Source: Hemicordylus capensis (Eukaryota; Chordata; Lepidosauria; Squamata; Cordylidae). Taken from it: DNA of 64,000 bases. How positions within the stretch are numbered: the stretch's first letter is position 1; each line of letters begins with the position of its first letter. Of this stretch, positions 32,555 to 42,559 are shown one piece after another. The notes beneath the pieces were generated by a model. It had not been told where the DNA came from and searched no databases. It saw nothing but the letters and a program-made list of their open reading frames with translations. Position numbers and translations under genes: made by a program. Location: positions 10,442,501-10,506,500 of the forward strand of contig NC_069669.1 of NCBI RefSeq assembly GCF_027244095.1, written 5' to 3'.

Positions 32555-32940
32555 ATTGGAACTTGGGTGCTGGAGAAGACTTTTGAGGATATCATGGACA
32601 GCCAGGGAAACAAACGAATGGATCATAGAACAGATCAATCCAGAATTTTCACTCAAGACACAAATGACTAGCCTCAAACTATTCTACTTTGGACACATTA
32701 TGCAAAGACTGAGCTCCCTTGAGAAGTCCATCATGCTGGGGAAAGTGGAAGGAAAGAGAAGAAGAGGACGACCAGCAGCAAGGTGGATGGATTCAATCAT
32801 GACAGCAATGAATGCACCACTGAGAGACCTTAAAAGCCAAGTGGAAGACAGATCATCCTGGAGAGAATCTGTCTATGTGGCTGCTAAGAGTTGACACTGA
32901 CTTGATGGCACTTCATGCATCCATCCATCCATCAATCAGG
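32555..32940 (+). mobile_element. RTE/BovB-like LINE 3' end, copy 1
   Basis: Plus-strand frame reads RRLLRISWTARETNEWIIEQ, then FGHIMQRLSSLEKSIMLGKV, GKRRRGRPAARWMDS and a SSWRESVYVAAKS end with stop. This is the LINE ORF C-terminus typical of RTE/BovB copies. The tail GAGTTGACACTGACTTGATG, followed by a CATC repeat, resembles the tail of the Sauria SINE at 56518, as expected of its BovB partner. A 5'-truncated copy. Confidence 0.75.
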
Positions 32941-32994
32941 CCAACATCTGTGGGAGGGCCGAATTTGAGCAGCTCTGCTCTACTCCCATAGCAT

Positions 32995-33185
32995 ACATAG
33001 GAAGCTGCCTTATACTGAGCCAGACCCTTGGTCCATCTAGCTCAGTATTGTCCACTCTGACCAGCAGCAGCTCTTCAAGGTTTCTGGCAGGGCTCTTTCC
33101 CAGTCCCACCCGGAGATGCTGCCAGGAATTGGAGCAGGGACCTTCTGCACACGAAGCAGATGCACTAGACCTGAGTGACAAGCCC
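32995..33185 (-). mobile_element. tRNA-headed SINE
   Basis: Full-length in reverse orientation from CATAGGAAGCTGCC to the box-A region (GTGACAAGCCC). The head resembles tRNA-Ala. Confidence 0.8.
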
Positions 33186-33189
33186 TCTG

Positions 33190-33340
33190 CCAGATCAATG
33201 GTCCATCGAGCTCACTATTATCTTTCTATGCTTCCTGGTAAGTTCTCCAGGAGATGAGAACTTCTCAACCCTCCTTGAAATGCCAGGACACGAACCAGGG
33301 CCCTTCTGTATGCAAAGCAGGTGATCTATCCTTGAGTTAT
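33190..33340 (-). mobile_element. Diverged tRNA-headed SINE
   Basis: GGTCCATCGAGCTCACTATTA, GAACCAGGGCCCTTCTG and GCAAAGCAGGTGATC mark a diverged copy directly abutting the previous one. Confidence 0.65.
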
Positions 33341-33342
33341 GG

Positions 33343-33470
33343 AACACAGGAAAGCTGCCATACCGAGTCAGACCATTGGTCTCTCTAGCTCAGTATTGCC
33401 TACACTGACTGGCAGCAGCTCTCCAAGGTTTCAGGCAGGGGTGTCTCCCAGCCCTACATTACAGCATTTC
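33343..33470 (-). mobile_element. tRNA-headed SINE, headless
   Basis: GAACACAGGAAAGCTGCC to CTCCCAGCCCTACA; the head is missing. Confidence 0.75.
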
Positions 33471-33543
33471 CTTGCTGCCTGGGCGGCCCTTCCACAAGGC
33501 GTGGAAGGTGAGGAGGTCACCTCAAGCAGCAAATGATTGGAAT

Positions 33544-33926
33544 CAGTATTCCCTCTAACAGGGATTTCCAGAGAGCCAGCGTGGTGTGGTGGTTAGAGTG
33601 CTGGACTAGGACCAGGGAGACCCGAGTTCAAATCCCCATTCAGCCATAAAACTAGCTGGGTAACTCTGGGCCAGTCACTTCTCTCTCAGCCTAACCTACT
33701 TCACAGGGTTGTTGTGAAAGAGAAACTCAAGTATGTAGTACACCGCTCTGGGCTCCTTGGAGGAAGAGCGGGATATAAATGTAAAAATAATAATAATTAA
33801 AAATAATAATAATAAAAGATGTGGTTGACTACAACTCCCAGAATCCCCAAGCTGAGGCCAATGCAGCTGAGGATTCTGGGAGTTGTAGTCAACCACATCT
33901 GGGGATCCCTGTTAGAGGGAACCCTG
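33544..33926. mobile_element. hAT-type MITE carrying a SINE insertion
   Basis: Ends are inverted: CAGTATTCCCTCTAACAGGG at the left, and at the right the reverse complement of CAGGGTTCCCTCTAACAGGG. Flanking 8-mers ATTGGAAT (33536-33543) and ACTGGGAT (33927-33934) match at 6 of 8 positions, fitting the 8-bp target duplication of hAT elements. The inner part is a palindrome around ACTACAACTCCCAGAATCC. A MIR-like SINE occupies 33571-33818. Confidence 0.8.
33571..33818 (+). mobile_element. MIR-like (CORE-type) tRNA-derived SINE nested in the MITE
   Basis: Starts AGAGCCAGCGTGGTGTGG with GTGGTTAGAG (box A) and GAGTTCAAATCCCC (box B), followed by GGGCCAGTCACTTCTC and CACAGGGTTGTTGTGA as in MIR-like SINEs. 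Ends in an A-rich AATAAT tail. Confidence 0.8.
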
Positions 33927-34466
33927 ACTGGGATCCCCGCGAGGTGGCAAGGTACCCTTCTGCCCCCATGATTTTATAAAAGGGGGAAGCCGCAGGGTGC
34001 ATCTGGGGGGGTGGCATTTGGCCCCCCTGAACCACCACTACTGGGTGCATTCCTTGACTTGACTGGGTGCATTACTTGACCATTACTGGCGCACTGGGCC
34101 CTTGCTAGACAAGCAAGGCGGCTCTGATGGCCACATCCTGCTCAGCGCCCTGATGCTGCAAGGATTTGTCTCCCCTGCTGCCCAGATCCACCCAGCGCCT
34201 TCTGCACAAAACTGGGAGCTGTCAACAGCTGCCAAAAGACCAGCAATGACATGCACCCCCCGGCAACATGCTAATGAACGCCCCGCCGGGAGGCCGGGAG
34301 AATGATTTGCCACGCTTGGCCGGCTCTCTGGCAGCCCAGGGAACGCCGACATGTGCGGTGGTTTCCATTCTGAGCAGCCTTGTCGGGAGATCTGTTCGGA
34401 GTCCTCCTCCCGGAGCTTCCAAATTCTCATTCTTCGCTCAGAAACTTTGTATTGGAAGGCAGTGTG

Positions 34467-34484
34467 TGTGTGTGTGTGTGTGGC
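34467..34484 (+). repeat. (GT)n microsatellite
   Basis: About nine GT units. Confidence 0.9.
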
Positions 34485-34531
34485 AGGTGGGAGGGGGAGC
34501 AAAATTCCACTCATAGCCTCTTCCTGTACCT

Positions 34532-34845
34532 AGGAACATAGGAAACTGCCATATACTGAGTCAGACCCTTGGTCCATCTAGCTCAGTATTGTCTACCCAG
34601 ACTGGCAGCGGCTTCTTCAAGGTTGCAGGCAGGAGTCTCTCTCAGCCCTATCTTGGAGATGCTGCCAGGGAGGAAACTTGGACCCTTCTGCATGCAGGTG
34701 TGCTTCCCAGAGCAAACCCATTCTCGAAGAGCCATATCTTCCAGTGCTCACACATGTAGTCATCCATTCAAATGCAAACCAGGGCAGACCCTGCTTAGCA
34801 AAGGGGGCAAGTCATGCTTGCTACCACAAGACCAGCTCTCCTTCC
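34532..34845 (-). mobile_element. 5S-headed SINE
   Basis: Reverse-oriented full copy from TAGGAACATAGGAAACTGCC to CTTGCTACCACAAGACCAGC. The 5S-like segment is CCTGCTTAGC in reverse. Confidence 0.83.
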
Positions 34846-34939
34846 TGTGTCTCTTCCTCTTTTTTCTTAAGCACCAGCGGTCAAAGGCCAGTTGTTGGGG
34901 TGGGCGGGCTTCCTCACACCAGTGGTATAGGGTGTGTAT

Positions 34940-35132
34940 AGTGGTTTAGGTCAGTGGGAGAACATCTGCTTTGTGTGCAGAAAGGCCTGGGGTTCAGTCC
35001 CTGGCAGCATCTCCAAGATTGGGCTGAAAGAGACTCCTGCCTGCAACCTTGGAGAAGCCGCTGCCAGTCTGGGTAGACAATACTGAGCTAGATGGAGCAA
35101 GGGTCTGACTCAGTATATGGCAGCTTCTTATT
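34940..35132 (+). mobile_element. tRNA-headed SINE
   Basis: Box A-like TCAGTGGGAGAACATC and box B GGGTTCAGTCCC, then the body to CAGTATATGGCAGCTTC. Confidence 0.8.
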
Positions 35133-35135
35133 TAG

Positions 35136-35325
35136 GGACAGCGCCGTAGCTCAGTGGAAGAGCATCGGCTTTGCAGGCAGAAGGTCCCAGGTTCACTTCC
35201 TGGCAGCATCTCCAGGTAGGGCTGGGAGAGACTCCTGCCTGAAACCTTGAAGAGATGCTGCCAGTCAGTGTAGACAATACTGAGCTCGATAGTCCAAGGA
35301 TCTGACCCTACATAAAGGTTCATGT
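35136..35325 (+). mobile_element. tRNA-headed SINE, well-preserved head
   Basis: CCGTAGCTCAGTGGAAGAGC and GGTTCACTTCC give boxes A and B; the head resembles tRNA-Ala. Lies a few bases after the previous copy. Confidence 0.83.
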
Positions 35326-35329
35326 CCCC

Positions 35330-36203
35330 CATAGCTGAAGCGCTGTTTTACAATCCAAGCTGGATTCTGGAAGGGGGAAGACAGAAAGATGGAAAGGCAC
35401 CAGAGTTGAGCCTCTTAGACCCTCTTGTTCTGCCCTAAATAGGCTGCAGCAACATCCGTCAGGTCAGACACGAAAGGGTGGGTAGGAATTTGGGGGTGGG
35501 GGTGGTTAGAATGCCTCCTTTACCCTCTTGCATGCTCTTAGCCCTTAGTTATTCCCCCCACCTCCAATTTAAAAAATATGCCTCCGGCAGCTATAATATG
35601 GACTGTATTGTGATACTATTTCCTGGAACTCGTTCTTTGATGCATTTAAATTAACAAATTATCCTCCCTGCAGACTGACACTGTTTGGTTCCTGATTGAT
35701 CGTGGCAGATCAATTTGCAACAGGCTTTGTGTTTGCACAGCGACTATGTGATTGCTCTGAGGGCGAGACGGTGGTGCCTTTGCGGTTCTACATTCTAGCG
35801 ATGATGGCCCAACCTCCACTTTCTCTTCCCCTCCAGGGCCCTGGGAGTTATTCACACATGGCTTCATGCCGCAGGGTATCTGAAGAGCGAATCTGCTTCG
35901 CTGCAGATTCGCAAGATGTTGAATTCAGGGGATTAAATGGACAGTTCACATAGGGTTGGCTCCTCTCCGCAATCCCTGGCAGATCTTTTTCCTGTGCGTT
36001 CCCATGGGCTTGCTCCAGGTTTTTCCTCCAACCAGTCACAAATCACTTCAGAGAGGAGAGTGAGAGGGCTTTGTTGTTGTTGTTAGTTTGACAGCTAAGA
36101 GCGGAAGGACGGCATGACGAGTTGCCAAGTAGGCTGATCAAACAGCAGAACGCTTAACCCTTGCCTTTGTGAGTGACTGCCTTCATCACCTCACGTTCTG
36201 CCC

Positions 36204-36245
<42 letters not shown>

Positions 36246-36480
36246 CTGACGATTTAAGAGGGAGGGAAGTTTAAAGCAGAAATCCGAGCTTTCTCTCTGT
36301 CATGAAGGAAATTGCAGGCTAATGGAATCAGCTCAGACAAAAAGGCTCAGGTTACATCCATTCTGCATATCTAAAGCTTATGTAAACTCCCCTTCATTGG
36401 GTTATGAATGCCTCTTAGAATCAGAATGCTTCTTAATGCTTCAGGATGATTCTCAAAAGGATGCTTCAGAATGATTCTTA
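35330..36480. other. Mostly unassigned sequence with a CA microsatellite
   Basis: A (CA)n tract lies at 36211-36241. The segment about 35825-35950 (TTCACACATGGCTTCATG) resembles 40327-40400. No gene recognised. Confidence 0.5.
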
Positions 36481-36483
36481 AAA

Positions 36484-36715
36484 GGATGCTTAGTGTGATG
36501 AACAGATGCATCTTAGAAGGAGCATTCCTCTTCACTCTTATAGAAGGAATGGCTCTTCTAAAAGGATGCTTGGTGCGATGTCTCCATACGTCTTAGAAGA
36601 GGTATTTCTCCTCCACTTCCACAGAGGGAATGCCTCTTCTAAGAGGGTGCCTGGTATGCCATACACATGCATCTCAGAAGAGGCATTCCCACTTCACTCT
36701 CAGAAAGGAATGACA
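36484..36715 (+). repeat. 80-bp minisatellite, about three copies
   Basis: Copies begin at 36484, 36564 and 36645 with GGATGCTTAG / GGATGCTTGG / GGGTGCCTGG and end in CTCTTCTAAAA-like words. Half-copies precede it from about 36410. Confidence 0.8.
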
Positions 36716-37285
36716 TAGGCACGCATGCATCATCCAAAAATGAAAAATAGTTGTTCCTTCAAAACTATTGGTTGTTGCCATGGCCAAACATATGCAGGTT
36801 TAGTTGAGCTAATTAATCAATGGCTCCTGCTTTTCAGTGCCTTGTTCTGGCACCCAGAGCCTTCTGGGCTGGGGTGGGAGGGATGGTGCTCAGAGCAGTG
36901 GGAACTCCTGGAGACACAATCACATAAAAGAGATGGCACTGGACTGGTGGCAAAGAAAAGGGTCGGGTGGTTTTCCTGCAACTTTCCCCCATCCCTTGGC
37001 CGCTGCCTTTGAACAGAAAAGTTCTGCAAAGACATTCTGACTCCACTCTAGAGGTGCTGGCATGCTCCTTCAGACCCACAAGGCCTTGTCTACTTCCAAG
37101 AATGAAATCCTAATTCCTAACCCACCTCCTGGTGACAGCCCCAGCAGGGCCCAGAGCTGTCCTGATCCCTAACGTTGCCTGCACTCAAATGTTTTGCTAG
37201 CAGAAAGTGTTCCGTTTCTGCAATATCTGGAGTGTGGGGCAGGAACAGGAGGGTTTCCTCCGGTGCAAAATATTAGAGAAGGTCT
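36716..37285. other. Unassigned sequence
   Basis: No gene or repeat family recognised. Confidence 0.4.
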
Positions 37286-37289
37286 ATGT

Positions 37290-37450
37290 GGATTACCGTA
37301 ATGGAAAGCTTATGTTTTCCCAGTGGTTGTTCTTGAGCTGTGTGTGACCTAAATGATTAAAGGCTTGGGGAGAAGAAGAGGAGTCCGAATTTAAGAATCT
37401 GTGGACAGGGGGTGTCGAAAAACACCTGTTTCCAAGCCTTCTCCCCCACT
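37290..37450 (+). repeat. Unidentified repeat, third family, copy 1
   Basis: Matches 40165-40322: ATGGAAAGCTTATGTTTTCC, AGTGGTTGT, AAAGGCTTGGGGAG, AGGGGGTGT, TTCCAAGCCTTC and CCCCACTGCCTGGGGG are shared in order. Class unknown. Confidence 0.65.
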
Positions 37451-37628
37451 GCCTGGGGGAGAGAGGAGGGAAGCAAGCAATCCATGAGTCAGACCCACAG
37501 ATCTGGCCACCAGTATGATCTCAGGGTATGAATGCTCATAGTGATCATGGCACCATCTACCCACCAGAAGTGGGAAAGAGGTGATAGTGCTGTGGAACTA
37601 TTCCCTGTGTGTGCCTCTTCTCTGTCTG

Positions 37629-37671
37629 CTACAAAGCTGCCTTCTACTGAGTCAGACCTTTGTTCCATCAA
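37629..37671 (-). mobile_element. tRNA-headed SINE, left part
   Basis: AAAGCTGCCTTCTACTGAGTC to TTCCATCA; interrupted by a MIR-like SINE. Confidence 0.75.
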
Positions 37672-37878
37672 GACAGTGTGGTGTAGTGGTTAGAGTGCTG
37701 GACTAGGAGCGGGGAGACCTGAGATCAAATCCTCATTCAGCCATGAAACTAGCTGGGTGACTCTGGGCCAGTCACTTCTCTCTCAGCCCAACCTACTTCA
37801 CAGGGTTGTGGTGAGGAGAGGCTTTATGTCTTCCTTGGAGGAAGAGCGGAATATAAATGTGTTTACAAAAAAAAAAAA
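37672..37878 (+). mobile_element. MIR-like SINE nested in a tRNA-headed SINE
   Basis: GTGTGGTGTAGTGGTTAGAG, box B GAGATCAAATCC, GGGCCAGTCACTTCTCTC, ending in a poly-A tract (37867-37878). Confidence 0.82.
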
Positions 37879-38055
37879 GCTCAGTATTGTCGACACTGAC
37901 TGGCAGCAGCTCTCCAAGGTCGACACTGACTGGCAGCAGCTCTCCAAGGTCCAGAGAAAGGTCTTTCCTAGCCTAACTTGGAGATATCAGGGACTGAACC
38001 TGGGACCTTCTGTGTGCAGTCCGGTTGCTCTGTCACTGAACTACTGTTCCTCCTC
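37879..38055 (-). mobile_element. tRNA-headed SINE, right part, with internal duplication
   Basis: Continues with GCTCAGTATTGTC. A 31-bp segment containing GACACTGACTGGCAGCAGC occurs twice in tandem (37889-37950). Ends at the tRNA-like head. Confidence 0.75.
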
Positions 38056-38309
38056 CTACTGCTCTTCCTTTGACAGAAGAGGGGCAAGGAACCGTGTGCC
38101 TGGACATAACCAGCTGGAAGGAATACAGGACCAAGAGAAAATGTCAAGAACTGTTGCAGCCGCAGTGGCGGGGGTCCTCACAAACACAGCTCGGATTTCA
38201 AATGTCACTGCGTCTGACCTTTTGCGGCTGTCAACCATCCCTGTCCAACTGGTTTGATGCCCCTGATAAAAATGCCTATGCTTAGTGAGTGGCCTTTTGC
38301 CTCGCAGAA

Positions 38310-38485
38310 GAGGAACATAGGAAGCTGCCATATACTGAGTCAGGCCCTTGGTCCCCTCTAGGCCAGTCTTGTCTACACAGACTGGCAGCGTCTCTCCAGG
38401 GTTTCAGGCAGGAGTCTTTCCCAACCCTACCTGGAGATGCTGCCAGGTACTGAACCTTCTGCATACTCTTATCACTGATCTATAC
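38310..38485 (-). mobile_element. tRNA-headed SINE
   Basis: GAACATAGGAAGCTGCC to the GAACCTTCTGCAT head region. Confidence 0.78.
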
Positions 38486-38504
38486 TCCCATCCCTGAATG
38501 TACA

Positions 38505-38555
38505 GTAACATAGATGCCTTATAGCAAGAAAGACTCTTGGTCCATCTAGCAGACG
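38505..38555 (-). mobile_element. SINE body fragment
   Basis: AACATAGATGCCTTATA and CTTGGTCCATCTAGC only. Confidence 0.55.
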
Positions 38556-38610
38556 TGGATGGCTCTGATTTTCATGCAGAGAATTCAGCAGAGCAAAAAG
38601 GTAAATGACT

Positions 38611-38905
38611 TAGGAACACAGGAAGCTACCTTATACTGAGTCAGACCCTTGGTCCATCTAGCTCAGTATTGTCTGCACAGACTGGCAGCAGCTTCTCCAA
38701 GGTTGCAGCAGGCAGGAGTCTCTCTCAGCTCGATCTTGGAGATGCTGCCAGGGAGGGAACTGGGAACCTAGATGCTCTTCCCAGAGCGGCTCCATCCCCT
38801 AAGGGTGTGTGTGTGTGCTCACACTTGTAGTATCCCATTCAAATGCAAACCAGGGTAGACCCTACTTAGCAAAGGAGACAATTCATGCTCGCTACCACAG
38901 GACCG
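38611..38905 (-). mobile_element. 5S-headed SINE
   Basis: TAGGAACACAGGAAGC through CAGGGTAGACCCTACTTAGC to GCTACCACAGGACC. Confidence 0.82.
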
Positions 38906-38909
38906 TATA

Positions 38910-39790
38910 AGCTTCAGGTGCTTATATGCTGTCCTTGCCTACAATGCGCCAGTTTTATTTGATTCAAGGTCGTGAGGTTGGTATTTTAATGGCTGTCGTT
39001 CCGAGCAGAAAAGATGAACTCCCCGGAGGCTACAAATCTGGCTGCGAGGAAAGGAGATGGATTTCTATCCATTTTATAAACTCTTACATGGAACAGTGTA
39101 TCTCATTTTTATTTCAGTTTGCTTTATGGCAGGTCGTAGAACTGTGAAGACGTATTTTTTAAAAAACCGCGTAGGGATCGAGACTATTTTTAAATTATTT
39201 TAGGAGACTGATTGGGAGGGTTATTAATCATGGCAGCCTTTTAAATCAGTATGTACTCAAGTTGATACATCTTTCCCCAGTTGTTCCTTGGTCCCAGATG
39301 GAACTCCCCTCCACTAGGGAGAGCCATTCAGTCTTCCGCACTCTTGAAGAGCCCATAAATAAAATGTTTGTTACTGAGCAAGGTTGCAATCAATGCGAAA
39401 GTTTGCTCTTTCTCTCTCCACGGAGTGTTGTTTTTGCCTTAGGTTTTATTCGCTAATTAAGAAAGAATGTTTTCCTTGGGGAAAACAGCTTCTAAAAACT
39501 GCGCAGGTGTAGATTATAGGTGTTTTAATGGACAGTTGGCTTGTTAGAATGAGGGCTTATTGGATTTCTGATGTGTCTGAATGGTAGCTGAAGCTTTCAG
39601 ACAATTACAGCAGACAGTTACATGCTGCTTGATTAATCCATGAGCTTGGCCCAGAAATTCTGGCCATGAGTAAAATTTTGGGGGACGAATGTTCATTGTG
39701 TTTTTGGTGACATCTACCCTCTTGGGAATGGAAAATAGATGAGAGCATTGTTGTACTTACAGCTTTATTTTTCTATACTATGATGGAAAT
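38910..39790. other. Unassigned AT-rich sequence
   Basis: No repeat or exon recognised. Could be unique non-coding sequence. Confidence 0.4.
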
Positions 39791-39794
39791 TTTG

Positions 39795-40165
39795 AACTTT
39801 GGTGTTGGAGAAGACTTTTGAGGAGACCGTGGGCAGCCAGGAAAACAAACAAATGGATCCTAGAATAAATCAATCCAGAATTTTCACTTGAGGCACAAAT
39901 GAGCAGGCTCAAACACTCATATTTTGGACACATTATGCGAAGACCAGCTCCCTTGAGAAGTCCATCATGCTGGAAAAAATGGAAGGAAAGAGAAGAAGAG
40001 GATGACCAGCAGCAAGGTGGATGGATTCAATGATGAAAGCAATGAATGCACCACTGAGAGACCTTCAAGGCCAAGTGGAAGACAGATCATTCTGGAGAGA
40101 ATCGATCTATGTGGCTGCTAAGAGTCGATACTGACTTGATGCACTCAATCAATCAATCAATCAAT
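39795..40165 (+). mobile_element. RTE/BovB-like LINE 3' end, copy 2
   Basis: GTTGGAGAAGACTTTTGAGG, GAAGTCCATCATGCTGG, AGCAAGGTGGATGGATTCAA and a GAGTCGATACTGACTTGATG tail followed by CAAT repeats. Parallels 32555-32940. The frame is broken by small indels. Confidence 0.72.
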
Positions 40166-40322
40166 GATGGAAAGCTTATGTTTTCCAAGTGGTTGTCCTT
40201 TAGCTGTGTGACCCACACATATAAAGGCTTGGGGAGGAGAGGAACCAAAACTTAAGTAATAATCAGTGGAGAGGGGGTGTTCAAAACCTCCTGCTTCCAA
40301 GCCTTCTTCCCCACTGCCTGGG
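40165..40322 (+). repeat. Unidentified repeat, third family, copy 2
   Basis: Matches 37290-37450. It starts immediately at the CAAT tail of the LINE copy. Confidence 0.6.
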
Positions 40323-40821
40323 GGTTATGCACACATGGCTTCATGCTGCAGGGTAAATGTTGAGCAAAGCCACTTCAAATTACACTCGAGGCATCTAATG
40401 GAAGCAGTCCCTCTGCTCTCGGTTTTTGTTTTGATGCAAGTCCACATTGTATTCCTCCGTGTTTTCCTTCTAGCCAATGGGGGTGGGTGGGGGGAGAGCT
40501 TTCTAAAGAGCTAGATCTGCATCCTGTCTGGGTTTAGTGTTCATGCTCCCGGTTATTGCTTCCCATGTGTTTTGGTTAGAGATACTTGGAGGTGGTATGA
40601 TTGCCAGCCCACTGCAGGGCCGTCAAGATCTATTCAGCACCTGTCTTTCATCGGCTTCGGGAGTCGGCGGATGCAAAGGTCGAAGACAGAAGCTGTTCTT
40701 TGCAGATTTGACCTCACCCCCGGGTCCTTAGCACTGCAAATCTCTCACAAGAAAGAAGCTTCTTCAATGGAGTTGTGATTCACGGGGCTTCAGTCCAAGT
40801 AAAGCCACCATCTCATATGGA

Positions 40822-40875
40822 CACAGGAAGTTGCCTCATACCCTTGATCATCTAGCTCAGGATTGTCCACACTGA
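40822..40875 (-). mobile_element. tRNA-headed SINE, left part
   Basis: ACAGGAAGTTGCCTCATA to GATTGTCCACACTGA; interrupted by a TIR element. Confidence 0.72.
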
Positions 40876-41274
40876 GCGCCGTATTTGCACGTAACACACA
40901 ACCACCTGCATGCTCCTGTCCGCATTCGGACAGAATGGAGATGGCAGGGAGGAGGGGGAACTGGCTATGCGGGCTTCCTACTTGCTTGAAGGACAGCCTG
41001 CCCAGCCAATCATGGCTGGAGAGAGGGAGGAGCTTCCTCCCACAACTCCGGGTTTACCGAATGCAGCCTCCAGTGCTGCATTCGGACAACACACTCCTGG
41101 CTCGGTACCCCGGTTATGAGCAGCCAAATTCACTACAAACCGAGGGTTCATATTGGAGTCCGTGGAGCATGACCTTGGGTCGCTGGACTAACGGGACTGG
41201 AGTTGCATGCATTCGGACAGAACGTAGGGAAACCTCTGCCCCCTGCAACTCTAGTTTATGTGCGAATGTGGCCG
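40876..41274. mobile_element. TIR DNA element nested in a SINE
   Basis: Left edge GCCGTATTTGCACGTAA and right edge TTTATGTGCGAATGTGGCC are imperfect inverted repeats. ACTGA flanks both sides, consistent with a short target duplication in the SINE. Internal CATTCGGACAGAAnG is repeated several times. No transposase frame, so non-autonomous. Confidence 0.65.
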
Positions 41275-41403
41275 GACTGACAGTGGCATCTCCAAGGTTT
41301 CAGGCAGGGGTCTCTCCCAGGCTTACCTGGAGATGCTGCCAGGGGTTGAACGTGGAACCTTCTACATGCAAAGCAGATGCTCGAACACTGAGCTACAGCC
41401 CCA
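41275..41403 (-). mobile_element. tRNA-headed SINE, right part
   Basis: ACTGACAGTGGCATCTCCAA to the head (GCAAAGCAGATGCTCGAACA). Confidence 0.72.
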
Positions 41404-41411
41404 TTCCCATT

Positions 41412-41606
41412 AACATAGGAAGCTGCCCTATTCTGAGTCAGACCCAGGGTCCATCTGGCTCAAGATTGTCTACACTGACTGGCAGCGGCACTCCAAAGTT
41501 CCTGGCAGGAGTCTTTCTCAGCTCTACCTGGAGATGCTGCCAGGGATTGAACCTGGGACCTTCCACATGCAAAGCTTGAACACTGAGCTAGTATCTCTCC
41601 CATTTC
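41412..41606 (-). mobile_element. tRNA-headed SINE
   Basis: TAACATAGGAAGCTGCCC to TTGAACCTGGGACC and CACTGAGCTAG. Confidence 0.8.
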
Positions 41607-41629
41607 CCTGAAAAGTAGATTCAGTCAAT

Positions 41630-41762
41630 GGCAGCATCTCCAGGTAGGGCTGGGAAGGATCCCTGCCTAAAGCCTTGGAGAAGCCGCTGCCAGTCAGTGT
41701 TGACAATACTAACCTTGACAGGCCAATGGTCAGACTCAGTAGAATTCAGCATTCTATTTTTA
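41630..41762 (+). mobile_element. tRNA-headed SINE, headless
   Basis: GGCAGCATCTCCAGGTAGGG to CAGACTCAGTAGAATTCAGC. Confidence 0.72.
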
Positions 41763-41874
41763 TGTTTCAGCTGCAATGTAGCCTGGACATTACACCATAG
41801 GAAAGCAAGGAGTCACCTACATGCCACTTTCAGCAAAACCTCAGAATGCCTTACATAAGATCATGTAATGTAGA

Positions 41875-42213
41875 TTAATCACTACTAACACACTCCAAGC
41901 ACTGTTTGGTACTTACAGCTAGGATGATAAAAAGGGTGGGTGATTTTATGTACAGATCGTTACAATCGTGTAAGTACCTGTCGCCAACACCAAACTGCAG
42001 CCTGAAAGAGCCGAAGATGTATTGTCTAAGAGAGAAGCTGGAACTCTTAATGCTCCCAGAGGTACCCTTGCCCTTTCCTTTGTTCCCTGGCTTGCATTTC
42101 ATGTTGACTGCTGTGTCTGGAAAAACCACATCATACTCCGCTGGCGTATTTTGTGCCAAAGTCTGACGCTTACGAAGATTTAAGTCACTGGCTGGTGATA
42201 AAAACCTGGCCAA
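41875..42213 (-). other. Weak exon candidate, unrecognised protein
   Basis: An open minus-strand frame contains NTPAEYDVVFPDTAVN and FSLRQYIFGSFRLQFGVGDR. The segment is bounded by a donor-like CAG|GTACTT on the minus strand (near 41977) and an acceptor-like CAG near 42164. I do not recognise the protein, the opposite strand is also open, and no neighbouring exon is visible, so this may be chance. Confidence 0.2.
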
Positions 42214-42508
42214 AGATTATCTTCATTTCTCTTGTCCAGTTGTTAATTGAATGTGAGATAGAATTCAGAGCAGCACACAAAGACAGAGAAACGCCACACA
42301 CCGCTTTGCCCAATTACATCGACGTAGGAGATGATTACCACTCTTTCTGTCTCGCCTTTCTGATCATCATATGAACTGCACATAAAAAAGCGCATTCACA
42401 CCTATTTGCCCAATTAGCAATATTCTCATATTAGCTTCAGCAGCAAGCACATTGCTTTTGTATTGTTTGCAATGCAGTTCCCAGAAGTGCACCTAGGTAA
42501 TTCTGGAG

Positions 42509-42510
<2 letters not shown>

Positions 42511-42553
<43 letters not shown>
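42511..42553 (+). repeat. (CA)n microsatellite
   Basis: CG repeat followed by about 20 CA units. Confidence 0.95.
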
Positions 42554-42554
<1 letters not shown>

Positions 42555-42559
42555 GCCTA

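Noticed and set aside
35136-35210. Genuine tRNA-Ala gene
   Set aside because: Boxes A and B are present, but the 3' half leads into the SINE body and the acceptor stem cannot be formed.
40863-41579. 238-codon open frame as a gene
   Set aside because: It crosses a SINE, a TIR element and another SINE; the openness follows from these repeats.
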